Source of the DNA: Candidatus Aenigmatarchaeota archaeon
GTDB taxonomy: Archaea; Aenigmatarchaeota; Aenigmatarchaeia; CG10238-14; SCSR01
Assembly (NCBI GenBank): GCA_030615205.1
Contig: JAUWZS010000002.1
Location: forward strand, 286,476-350,475
Direction of reading: 5' to 3'
Length of the DNA: 64,000 bases
Position 1 is the first letter of the stretch, and every line of letters begins with the position of its first letter. This document shows positions 17,923-26,576 of the stretch, piece by piece. The notes under the pieces were generated by a model that was given only the letters and a program-made list of their open reading frames with translations, made no database searches and was not told where the DNA came from. A program made the translations under genes and the position numbers.

Positions 17923-19365
17923 ATGAAATTGATCAGTTTGAGAAGAAACGTTATATATCTATTTTTATTTTCTCTTTTTCTATTTTTTGTATACTTAAGT
18001 TTTTATGACAACGTTTTGTGGTGGGATGAAGCAGAATACATGACCTTAGCTAGAAATTTATTAAAAGATTTAACACAATTTACTTTGTTTGAAAAATATA
18101 CAGCACTTTTTAAACCACCTCTATTACCTTATCTTTTAAGTATAGTTTTTAGATTTACAGGATTTAATGAAATTGTAGCAAAGCTAATACCTCCTCTTTT
18201 TGGAGTTTTAACTTTATTCGTTCTATATGTTTTTTCAATAAAAATTTTTAGAAAAGAATCGTTAGCCTTTTTAACAGTTATTTTTTTGGCAATTAACCCT
18301 CTTTTTATAAGAATGAGTACGCTGATTCTCAGTGATATACCTTTCCTTTTCTTTACTACACTTAGCTTGTATTTCTTCTATGAAGCTTTGAATAAAAAAA
18401 ATTATTATTTCATTTATTCTGGAATTTTTGGTGGTTTATCTGCTTTAGCAAGATACCAAGGATTCATAATTTTAATCATATACGCCGTTTTCATCTGCTT
18501 GTATACATTAGTTAAAAGAAATAGAGACTTGATAAAAAACAAATATGTTTGGTTTCTACCAATTGTGTTTATATTAACATTTTCACCTTGGATTCTTTTT
18601 TCTTATTTTACAAGAGGGAATCCATTACAATTTTATTATGATCAAATTTGGGCCGGAAGTTGGCACGGATCACAACCAGTTACATATTATTTATTTAAAT
18701 TTTCTTCTGGTATATTAACGCCACCACTTTTTATTTTATTTATAGTTGGAGTCTTAATCGGTGTTCGAAAATATTTTAAACAATATTCACTCCTTCTTTT
18801 ATGGATTTCCGTATTTTTTATAATTTTCTCTTCAGTAGGGCATAAAGAAGAAAGATATCTTATTGAGATTCTGCCACTATGCAGTATTTTCATCACTTTG
18901 GGTATCAGTAAAATTTGGAAGTTAAAATTATTAAATGTGAAATCCTCAAATACAAAATGGTTTATATTATTTTTTATTATAATTTTAGCATTTACATATC
19001 AAGGCTCAATTTATTATTTTAAAAATGCAAATCTATCATCAAGGCTAGCAATTAAAGAAGCTTCATTATATTTGAATGAAAACACGCCAGAAGACAGTAT
19101 AATCATAACCAATTCCCTCGGTACACTTGGTTATTATTCTGAAAGAAAATCCATCAGATATTTGGATTACCAAAATAGAAATGAATTTTTTTGTCGCGTG
19201 AAAAATGAAAATGTTAGTCATGCATTAGTTAATCAATTTGACACTTCACCAGAATATACATATACTCTTGAGCGGACACCATATTTCGAAACTTTTCATT
19301 TGAGCTCAGATAAAAGCGCGAAAGTATACAGAGTTAAGAATGAGATTGTAGAGGTGCTTTGTTGA
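17923..19365 (+). CDS. GT39/ArnT-like membrane glycosyltransferase
   Basis: LWWDEAEYMTLARNLL...FKPPLLPYLL, many TM helices; start at ATG 17923. Confidence 0.8.
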   Translation: MKLISLRRNVIYLFLFSLFLFFVYLSFYDNVLWWDEAEYMTLARNLLKDLTQFTLFEKYTALFKPPLLPYLLSIVFRFTGFNEIVAKLIPPLFGVLTLFVLYVFSIKIFRKESLAFLTVIFLAINPLFIRMSTLILSDIPFLFFTTLSLYFFYEALNKKNYYFIYSGIFGGLSALARYQGFIILIIYAVFICLYTLVKRNRDLIKNKYVWFLPIVFILTFSPWILFSYFTRGNPLQFYYDQIWAGSWHGSQPVTYYLFKFSSGILTPPLFILFIVGVLIGVRKYFKQYSLLLLWISVFFIIFSSVGHKEERYLIEILPLCSIFITLGISKIWKLKLLNVKSSNTKWFILFFIIILAFTYQGSIYYFKNANLSSRLAIKEASLYLNENTPEDSIIITNSLGTLGYYSERKSIRYLDYQNRNEFFCRVKNENVSHALVNQFDTSPEYTYTLERTPYFETFHLSSDKSAKVYRVKNEIVEVLC

Positions 19366-20117
19366 AATATAGAAAAAACGTAAAAATCGCAGTTATAGTA
19401 CCAACTTATGAAGAAGAAGAGATTATTGACAAATTCATTATAAAATTGAAAAAAAGCTTACGAAACAAAAATTTCAGATTGATTTTAGTAGACGATTCAC
19501 CTAATATGCTAACCGTTAAGAAGGCGAGATTAATTGCAGATGAATTAGATGTAGATATCTCTATCCACCATAGAACCAAAAAATTTGGAAAAGGCTCTGC
19601 TGTAGCTGATGGACTGAAAATGGTAAATAAAGAAGATGTTATTGTGATTATAGATGCTGATCTTGAATATGACCCAAAAGAAATTATACCTATGATGGAA
19701 AAACTGAAAGAAGCGGATATTATTGTATCTGTAAGAAAAAGAAAAGATATATTTTATAGACAAATACTTGCATTTGGTTTTAAGATACTAACAGCTGTTT
19801 TGTTCAATCTAAATTTCGATACGCAAAGCGGACTGAAAGTTCTGAAAAAGGGAGTAGGAAAGAAACTTAAGATAGAAACTAAAGGCTGGGCTTGGGACGT
19901 TGAGTTTCTATATAAAATTAAAAAGAAAGGGTATAAAATTCTATTACATCAAATTATTTTTAAACCTAGAAAATATGGTCATTCAAAGATACATCCATTT
20001 AGCTCAAGTATAAAAATGTTTATTAATCTTTTTAAATTATTCATTAACCTACGTCTTGAGAATTTCATACAGAGGAATTTCAAATATAATAAAAATAAAT
20101 GCAAATTGCTTAAATAA
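19359..20117 (+). CDS. Family 2 glycosyltransferase (dolichyl-phosphate mannosyltransferase-like)
   Basis: VPTYEEEEIIDKFI; DDSP; IIDADLEYDPKEI. Confidence 0.85.
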   Translation: MLKYRKNVKIAVIVPTYEEEEIIDKFIIKLKKSLRNKNFRLILVDDSPNMLTVKKARLIADELDVDISIHHRTKKFGKGSAVADGLKMVNKEDVIVIIDADLEYDPKEIIPMMEKLKEADIIVSVRKRKDIFYRQILAFGFKILTAVLFNLNFDTQSGLKVLKKGVGKKLKIETKGWAWDVEFLYKIKKKGYKILLHQIIFKPRKYGHSKIHPFSSSIKMFINLFKLFINLRLENFIQRNFKYNKNKCKLLK

Positions 20118-20156
20118 TTACAAAGAATAGTTACATAGAGTAAAAAAACTGGGATT

Positions 20157-20579
20157 GTGATAAAAATGGGATCAGAAAACTACGAAAAGATGCTAAAGTC
20201 TGCAATGGAAAAACTGCCAAAAAAGAACGCAGAGAAGAAGAGATTTGAAATGCCTCGGATCGTTTCTTTCATACAAGGCAATAAAACTATCATCAAAAAT
20301 TTCAGTGAAATACTTTCAGCATTGCGTAGAGACAAAAGACATCTATCAAAGTTTTTATTCAAACAGCTGGCCACGCCAGGAAACGTAGAAGGCGACATGC
20401 TTGTTCTGCAAAGAAAAGTACAGAGTTCACTGCTCCAGAAAAAGTTGGGAGATTATATAAAAGAATATGTTCTTTGTAAAGTTTGCGGCGAACCTGATAC
20501 GATAGTTATGAAAGAAGATAGAATTACATTTATGAAATGTGAAGCATGTGGCGCAAGGTCGCCTGTTATGGAAATTTGA
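20157..20579 (+). CDS. Translation initiation factor aIF2 subunit beta
   Basis: YEKMLKSAMEKLP...FIQGNKTIIKNFSEI...CKVCGEPDTIVMKEDRITFMKCEACGARSPV. Confidence 0.95.
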   Translation: MIKMGSENYEKMLKSAMEKLPKKNAEKKRFEMPRIVSFIQGNKTIIKNFSEILSALRRDKRHLSKFLFKQLATPGNVEGDMLVLQRKVQSSLLQKKLGDYIKEYVLCKVCGEPDTIVMKEDRITFMKCEACGARSPVMEI

Positions 20580-20595
20580 ATGATGAAAATAAATT

Positions 20596-20922
20596 GTGAT
20601 GGAAATAAACTGTGATGAAATGTTCTGGGGAAGGGTCTTTGGTGTTAAGCGGGAAATAGTCCTTGCAATCTGCGACGATGATATCCTTGACAAAGAAATA
20701 AAAACAAAAAAATTTAACGTAAAGGTCAGCAAAAATTTTTACGGCGAGAAGATTATCGAAGACGAAGCTACTGCTTTGCGTATGATGAAACGCTGCACTA
20801 TTGCAAATCTAATTGGAAAGCGAATCGTCAATCTCGCAAAAAAACATGGTTTTATTACTGAAGAAAATATTATTTCTATTGGTGGCATCCCCCATGCGCA
20901 GTTCGTCAAGCTCGAAGTCTAA
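20596..20922 (+). CDS. DUF424 family protein
   Basis: ICDDDILDKEIKTKKFNVKVSKNFYGEKIIEDEATALRMMKRCTIANLIGKRIVNLA. Confidence 0.8.
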   Translation: MMEINCDEMFWGRVFGVKREIVLAICDDDILDKEIKTKKFNVKVSKNFYGEKIIEDEATALRMMKRCTIANLIGKRIVNLAKKHGFITEENIISIGGIPHAQFVKLEV

Positions 20923-21346
20923 AAAGTCCCTATTGAATTCGCGAAAAGCACAATTTATGATTCTTACTGCTTTTGCGATGGTCAGCATCTTCTATCTTAT
21001 AAGCAAATGGGTGGAACCTTATAATCTTCTCGATACTGCCGAGGTCGTATTGATAGAAGAGCCTTTTGTTTTCAACAACATAAAAGAAAAAGCACTTGAT
21101 GTTGTAAACACGAGCACAAGCTGCGAGGAGCTTGTAAGCAATTTGGGAGAGTATAAAATCTTTATAGAGGATTATGCTTTCAAAAAACTAATTGTTTATT
21201 TCGACTATACAGTTGGAACGCCATGCTATGAATATGATCCGAATTTCCCGATTCTTGTAGTTTTTGATATGAAACTGCGTTCAGAAAAAATAATAATAAG
21301 AGACAAGTTCTATGGCTTCTGGCCACCAGGATCCGCACCGTCTTGA
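20894..21346 (+). CDS. Pseudopilin-like small secreted/membrane protein
   Basis: NSRKAQFMILTAFAMVSIFYLISKW class III-like signal; start at 20894 overlaps DUF424 end. Confidence 0.5.
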   Translation: MRSSSSSKSKKSLLNSRKAQFMILTAFAMVSIFYLISKWVEPYNLLDTAEVVLIEEPFVFNNIKEKALDVVNTSTSCEELVSNLGEYKIFIEDYAFKKLIVYFDYTVGTPCYEYDPNFPILVVFDMKLRSEKIIIRDKFYGFWPPGSAPS

Positions 21347-24300
21347 TCAACTTGTGCACTGTATATGATAACCTTTTCTATCCTCTAATGAAGAAACTTC
21401 TTTCCAGCTCTGAGCTACTGGATCGTACCATAAAGTTTTCATAGTGCTACAGCTTCCTGCTGTTCCACCAGAACCACAATTCATACAAGTATTTTTCATC
21501 AAATCAACAGCAGCCGAGCTCATACCACCTGTAGGCGATCCCACTTGATTCCATCCGGAGTATATGGTTATATCGTTCGATGTCACATCGCCTGAACCTC
21601 CAATTGTAACTGTACAGCTCTTTGAAGAATAGAACCAGTATCCAATTCCTTTCTGCAGATTGAGTATGCCTACAGTATCTACGACCCATTTGCTAGTTTC
21701 AACATTATAATAATAGAAGTTTGCGTTAGTGGCGCCGCATGTGTCTTCTGTTATGCTCTCTATATTTGCGATAGGTGAAGAAATCAAATTCCATCCTCTG
21801 TAAATGTTAAAAGTTGTTACCTTACAATTAGGGTCTAGTTCACACCGGTAGGCATCTTTACAACCATAACTGTCAATTCTTTTCTGGCATTGCTTATTCC
21901 CAGCACATGTACCAGCTGTTTCACAATCAGCAGCACATCCTTGGTCTATCCAACTGCCAAGATATTCCGGTCCAACACATTGAGACAGTATTGGCTCACA
22001 ACCAACAGGTGTACAAGTCCTTGTCTGCCTCATTTGTGTATCCAGGCACGTGCCCGCTCCACAAGCGTCGTTTGCCCAATCATCGCAAGTGCATGGAGTA
22101 TAAAAGGTGAAAGAACCAGACACGTCCCATGTATCATCCACTACAGTACCGGTTCCGCCGCCGTTCTTTACAGAAGCATAAGTTGCTGATACTGTTTTGC
22201 CAGAGCAGTCAGAAGCTATAGCTGGTATAACCCAGCTTCCAGAAACACTTCCGCCTGCAACAGTTATAGTCGAATCCCATATTCCGCTCATATCTCCGCC
22301 TGAGTATTGGATGTCACATGTCAGATCAGCAGATATAGCATCTATCTGGAAGAAGTCTGCTGCTGAGCAATCACCTGTATAAGTGCCTGACATTGTAATG
22401 CTCTCGCCTTGTTCGCAATATGTAGAACTGCCGCCAGCGCAGTTTGCTGTAACAGATGCAGAAGTTAGCTCACAAGGCACAATGCAAGCAGGATCTAAAT
22501 CACAATCACCATTTGTATCATCACAATCTACGCCTCCATCGCAATCATTATCAAATCCGTCATCACATGCAGTTTCTGGACCAATAAAAGTGTCCCATGC
22601 CCATGCTCCACTATTGCTCCAGTGGCATGTATATCCTGTGCCCGCACATGACGCAGGTTGGCACTCCATTGGAGGACCACATGAAGAGATACCAGCACAA
22701 TTTTTTGACCCGCTTATTGCGCAGTAATCTGGATTCGAATCTGAGCATATGTAATCATCTCCGTCTCTGGTTAATGTTGAAGTCCCAGCTCCAGTGCAAC
22801 TACTTGCCAGACCGGTTGTACAATCATAATCATTACACTCATAAGGTGTAACAGGTGTGGTGCAACTGGTGCCAGCGCAATAGTATTCTGTTAATTCAGA
22901 ACCTGAACATGAATCTTGATTGTCTCCACCTGTATCTGTGCATGTGCCGGCTGTTAGTGGGTTATCGCCGGCGTCTGAATCTGAACAACTAGCGGTATAT
23001 TCGCATTTTCCTAAATTGCATGTCCACCCAGCTCCATAATCCCCACAATTTTTATCTGTATAAGTATAATCATTGCCAGAGCAATAGTATTCTCTAAGAG
23101 TGCTTGAAGAAAGGCATTCATCTGGTTTCACTATATCGGTAGGGCAAGAAGTTTGGCCTGCAGAACATAGATTTTTATCCGTAACGGTTCCTTTGGTTGG
23201 ATAATCTTCACCTCCATCCGTCTCTGTGCATGTATTTACACAATCATCTATCAATGTATCTGTCGCTCCATCATTACAATATCCTGGTGAAGCAGAGCAG
23301 CGCCATTCATTTCTGTAAATGTCTCCACTAGCTCCGTCACAATATAAAGTTTCATAGTCTTCACAATTTTTTGTTGTAGATGTGCAGCTTGTGCCAGAGC
23401 AATAGTATTCAGTCAAACTCGAGCCTGAACATGAGTCTTGGTGGTCTGTTGAATCTGTGCATATGCCGGCTGTCAGTGGATAATTGCCACCGTCTGAGTC
23501 GTCACATGCTGCATCTGTGTAACAATTGATTATATCAACATCAACTCCCCAGTACACTAACGAAGAGTCTGACCAGAATCTGAATTGGACCTTCCTTGTG
23601 TCTGGATGCTCCACCCATACATGACCTCCCGAGTCGCCACTCCACATATCATAGGTATAATCTTGATCGTTGTAGATGTAGAAGAAATCGCAACAAGACT
23701 CTGTAACATAATCCACATAAACCTTAGCTTTGTACCCATCTGGACAGCTGTAGACCTCGGACCAACAACTAAGATCGTTTGTATAATCATGCGGAGTTTG
23801 AAAATCAATCGTGTTATCGCCTGGAACTAAGTCAGAGGGTCCTGGGGAATATGAACATGGCCCTGGAAGAGTTGTTGTAGTTGTTGTGGTGGTTGATGGA
23901 CAGTCCCAAATCTCTGTTTTGTCGTTATTCGTTTCGTCACTCTCGATTATTCTGTTTGTCCCATCAGCGCGAACCATTATAGTATCGCTTGTGCCAGAAC
24001 ATGTCCACGTATAAGTAGAGAAAGACTCCCATCTAAAGGCGCCAGCAGCTAAAGCATCAACGTAATCGGGAGCTTTATAAGAGCCGTCCACGTATAAGTG
24101 TGAATAGCTATAGTATTCAGTGCTCCCACCCCCCACATTATCTATTCTGTATAGAATCTCACTTCCGCTGCTCGAGATATCTGTTATAATCAAATCTGGT
24201 TCTTCTCCTGGTATTGTTGTAGTTGTTGTGGTGGTTGTTGGTAGGGTTGTAGTGGTTGTTGTAGTTGTGGTGGTTGTTGGTAGGGTTGTAGTGGTTGTTG

Positions 24301-24925
24301 GTGCTGTGTATGAAAAGGAAACTCTTGCACTACCAGGATCTTCATAATAATCTATTCTAAATTGGTGGTTGCCTGCAGTTAGGTACACATCTGTTGATGT
24401 GGTGTCATAACCTGTATTATACCATCTGTTTATCTTTTCTATTCCATCTATCCAAAGCATAGAACCGTCATCAGAACCAAGAGTAAATGTATACGTACCT
24501 GTTGTTGGAATGGATATTGTTCTACTCGAGTTGAATTCTATATCATCGCTTCTGCTGTACTCTATCACTCCTGTACTCCAATCAGTATCAAAAGTTATAG
24601 CAGCTTCGTCTGGACCATCGCCCAAACAGGCGCCAGTGCTGTGGACGTACCACACGCGCTGCCATCTATCGCTTGGATAGTTAAGATCTGAACAGCAGGA
24701 TCCAGGAGTCCAACCAGTCGACTTACAACAATATGTAGAACCTCCAAATTCTACTTCTTCTCCAGGTGAGTAATCACATTCAGAATCGCAACAAGAAAGC
24801 CATATATCAACACCACCAGCCGAAACAAAATCTGGAACTAGAATAATACTTGGAATTAAAATTAAAGAGATAATAATTGATGAGATTATAATAGACGAAA
24901 TTAAAATCAAAAGTTTTTTTAACAT
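21347..24925 (-). CDS. Large Cys-rich surface protein: PA14-like domain, Thr-rich linkers, CARDB-like and CUB-like segments, repeated EYYC modules, Asp-rich CDDGxDNDCDG motif
   Basis: Signal peptide; ISIPTTGTYTFTLGSDDGSMLWIDG (PA14-like); TTTTTLP linkers; repeated DSDGGxxPLTAGTCTD...LTEYYCSG; duplicated WNxISxP/GW segment at C-terminus. Confidence 0.75.
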   Translation of the reverse strand: MLKKLLILISSIIISSIIISLILIPSIILVPDFVSAGGVDIWLSCCDSECDYSPGEEVEFGGSTYCCKSTGWTPGSCCSDLNYPSDRWQRVWYVHSTGACLGDGPDEAAITFDTDWSTGVIEYSRSDDIEFNSSRTISIPTTGTYTFTLGSDDGSMLWIDGIEKINRWYNTGYDTTSTDVYLTAGNHQFRIDYYEDPGSARVSFSYTAPTTTTTLPTTTTTTTTTTTLPTTTTTTTTIPGEEPDLIITDISSSGSEILYRIDNVGGGSTEYYSYSHLYVDGSYKAPDYVDALAAGAFRWESFSTYTWTCSGTSDTIMVRADGTNRIIESDETNNDKTEIWDCPSTTTTTTTTLPGPCSYSPGPSDLVPGDNTIDFQTPHDYTNDLSCWSEVYSCPDGYKAKVYVDYVTESCCDFFYIYNDQDYTYDMWSGDSGGHVWVEHPDTRKVQFRFWSDSSLVYWGVDVDIINCYTDAACDDSDGGNYPLTAGICTDSTDHQDSCSGSSLTEYYCSGTSCTSTTKNCEDYETLYCDGASGDIYRNEWRCSASPGYCNDGATDTLIDDCVNTCTETDGGEDYPTKGTVTDKNLCSAGQTSCPTDIVKPDECLSSSTLREYYCSGNDYTYTDKNCGDYGAGWTCNLGKCEYTASCSDSDAGDNPLTAGTCTDTGGDNQDSCSGSELTEYYCAGTSCTTPVTPYECNDYDCTTGLASSCTGAGTSTLTRDGDDYICSDSNPDYCAISGSKNCAGISSCGPPMECQPASCAGTGYTCHWSNSGAWAWDTFIGPETACDDGFDNDCDGGVDCDDTNGDCDLDPACIVPCELTSASVTANCAGGSSTYCEQGESITMSGTYTGDCSAADFFQIDAISADLTCDIQYSGGDMSGIWDSTITVAGGSVSGSWVIPAIASDCSGKTVSATYASVKNGGGTGTVVDDTWDVSGSFTFYTPCTCDDWANDACGAGTCLDTQMRQTRTCTPVGCEPILSQCVGPEYLGSWIDQGCAADCETAGTCAGNKQCQKRIDSYGCKDAYRCELDPNCKVTTFNIYRGWNLISSPIANIESITEDTCGATNANFYYYNVETSKWVVDTVGILNLQKGIGYWFYSSKSCTVTIGGSGDVTSNDITIYSGWNQVGSPTGGMSSAAVDLMKNTCMNCGSGGTAGSCSTMKTLWYDPVAQSWKEVSSLEDRKGYHIQCTS
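22701..22833 (-). repeat. Inverted coding module, copy A (pairs with 25871-26003)
   Basis: Reverse complement is about 90% identical by eye to 25871-26003. Confidence 0.8.
24212..24302. repeat. GT-rich tandem repeat (about 39-nt period) encoding Thr-rich linker on minus strand
   Basis: gtggtggttgttggtagggttgtagtggttgttgtagtt repeated; encodes TTTTTLP-type linkers. Confidence 0.8.
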
Positions 24926-25085
24926 TAATTAAACTTTAGGTTTTCGGAATAAAAAGCTAATGTTATTTATACCTTCTGTCAAAATATCACCAGTTGAAGC
25001 TGATGAATGCATGCAATGTGAATGAATTCGTATAATGTAAAGCAAAACTATATTTTAAAAGAAAGAAATATTAATAATAGATTGT

Positions 25086-26576
25086 ATGGATAAAAAAATC
25101 ATATATGCGATTACTCAAAATTATTGGAAATTTTTTCTGAGCATAAGTCTTATGGTCATTTTTATTTCTCTATTTTCAACAAATGTTCTTGCTACTTGTT
25201 ATCAGGAGAGTTACGGGGACACAAGAACATTTGGAGCCTGTGGAATATTTAACGTTTGTTATGTAGTAGGGGACTCCCACCATACTTATAAATGTGAAGA
25301 CGCGAGGTGGTATTGTTGTGGATGGCTCCCAGGTGGGATTTGTGCTTCTGCATGTGATTGGGCAAAATCTACAGCCATATGCGATGGTTCGCCGTGTTAT
25401 CCTGATGGAGTCTGTGATGGAGTATGGATGCGACATGCTTATTGTTCTGGAGGGACTTGCATAGCCGCGCCAAGCCTATGTGACCAGAGTTGCGGTGCTG
25501 ATCCTGCATGCGACCAACACACTGAAGGACAGAGCTGCGGAACAAATATGATATGTGTAGGGTGTAATTGCATCTCAACTACTTGTACGGATTCAGATGA
25601 CGGCAACTATCCACTAATAGCCGGCACATGTACAGATTGGGCAGATCAGTGTAGTGAGATTGGTGGATTTTGTGATCGCGCTCTCGATTGTTATGGTGGT
25701 TATGAATGCTTTGGATCTTCATTAGATTGTGTGTCTCCAACTCCGTGTTGTTGTGTTCCTGCAGGCACAGTAGGAGGTACAGTGGACCAACAAGACTCAT
25801 GCTCAGGCGTAACTTTGACTGAATATTACTGCTCTGCTGACAGCTGTATTTCCACAACAAAAAACTGTAATGATTACGACTGTACAACTGGTTTGGCAAG
25901 CAGTTGCACTGGAGCTGGGACTTCGACATTGACCAGAAGCGGAGATGATTACATATGTTCAGATTCGAATCCGGATTACTGCGCAATAAGTGGATCAAAA
26001 ACGTGTGAAAGCTACACATGCGGCTCTTCAAGATCTTGCGATCTCCAGTCCTGCGCTGGCACAAACTATATGTGCTACAGGAGCAATGCTGGATCATGGA
26101 AATGGGACACTTCTGCCGAGGCCACAGAAACTGACTGTGATGATGGATACGACAATGATTGTGATGAAAATATAGATTGTTATGATGATGATTGTGTGGG
26201 AGAAACTGGAGCTAGTGGAGATATTTGTTGCCAAGTAGACCTCGATTGTAAAAATGCTGGTGTAACATGTGAGAGTCATGTCCCACCTTATCCAAATAGG
26301 TATGCTCAATGTGCTGCTGACTATACATGTACTGAATGCGGTCCATGTGAGACTGGACCAGACTGTACAGATGATCTTTGTTGTAATCGGGAGGTTGATT
26401 CTTCTTTTGATGGACAATGTCCATCATCACCGAAAGGGACTATAGTTTCTTATGGAGGAAAATCTTATCTTTGCGACCCACCTTCTGGTTTTTCTGTTAC
26501 TGATAGCCAAACAAAGTCCAATCCCATACTAGAATTCTTTAATTTTATTCTTTCAGCTATTAAGAACCTTTTCTAA
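25086..26576 (+). CDS. Cys-rich surface protein paralogous in part to the 21347-24925 product
   Basis: Signal peptide; LTEYYCSADSC...NDYDCTTGLASSCTGAGTSTLTRSGDDYICSDSNPDYCAISGSK shared nearly verbatim; CDDGYDNDCDENIDC. Confidence 0.75.
   Translation: MDKKIIYAITQNYWKFFLSISLMVIFISLFSTNVLATCYQESYGDTRTFGACGIFNVCYVVGDSHHTYKCEDARWYCCGWLPGGICASACDWAKSTAICDGSPCYPDGVCDGVWMRHAYCSGGTCIAAPSLCDQSCGADPACDQHTEGQSCGTNMICVGCNCISTTCTDSDDGNYPLIAGTCTDWADQCSEIGGFCDRALDCYGGYECFGSSLDCVSPTPCCCVPAGTVGGTVDQQDSCSGVTLTEYYCSADSCISTTKNCNDYDCTTGLASSCTGAGTSTLTRSGDDYICSDSNPDYCAISGSKTCESYTCGSSRSCDLQSCAGTNYMCYRSNAGSWKWDTSAEATETDCDDGYDNDCDENIDCYDDDCVGETGASGDICCQVDLDCKNAGVTCESHVPPYPNRYAQCAADYTCTECGPCETGPDCTDDLCCNREVDSSFDGQCPSSPKGTIVSYGGKSYLCDPPSGFSVTDSQTKSNPILEFFNFILSAIKNLF
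25871..26003 (+). repeat. Inverted coding module, copy B (pairs with 22701-22833)
   Basis: tgattacgactgtacaactggtttggcaagcagttgcactggagctggga... same frame as copy A. Confidence 0.8.

Noticed and set aside
24195-24305. CRISPR-like or mobile-element repeat
   Set aside because: The repeat is coding (Thr-rich linkers) with no unique spacers
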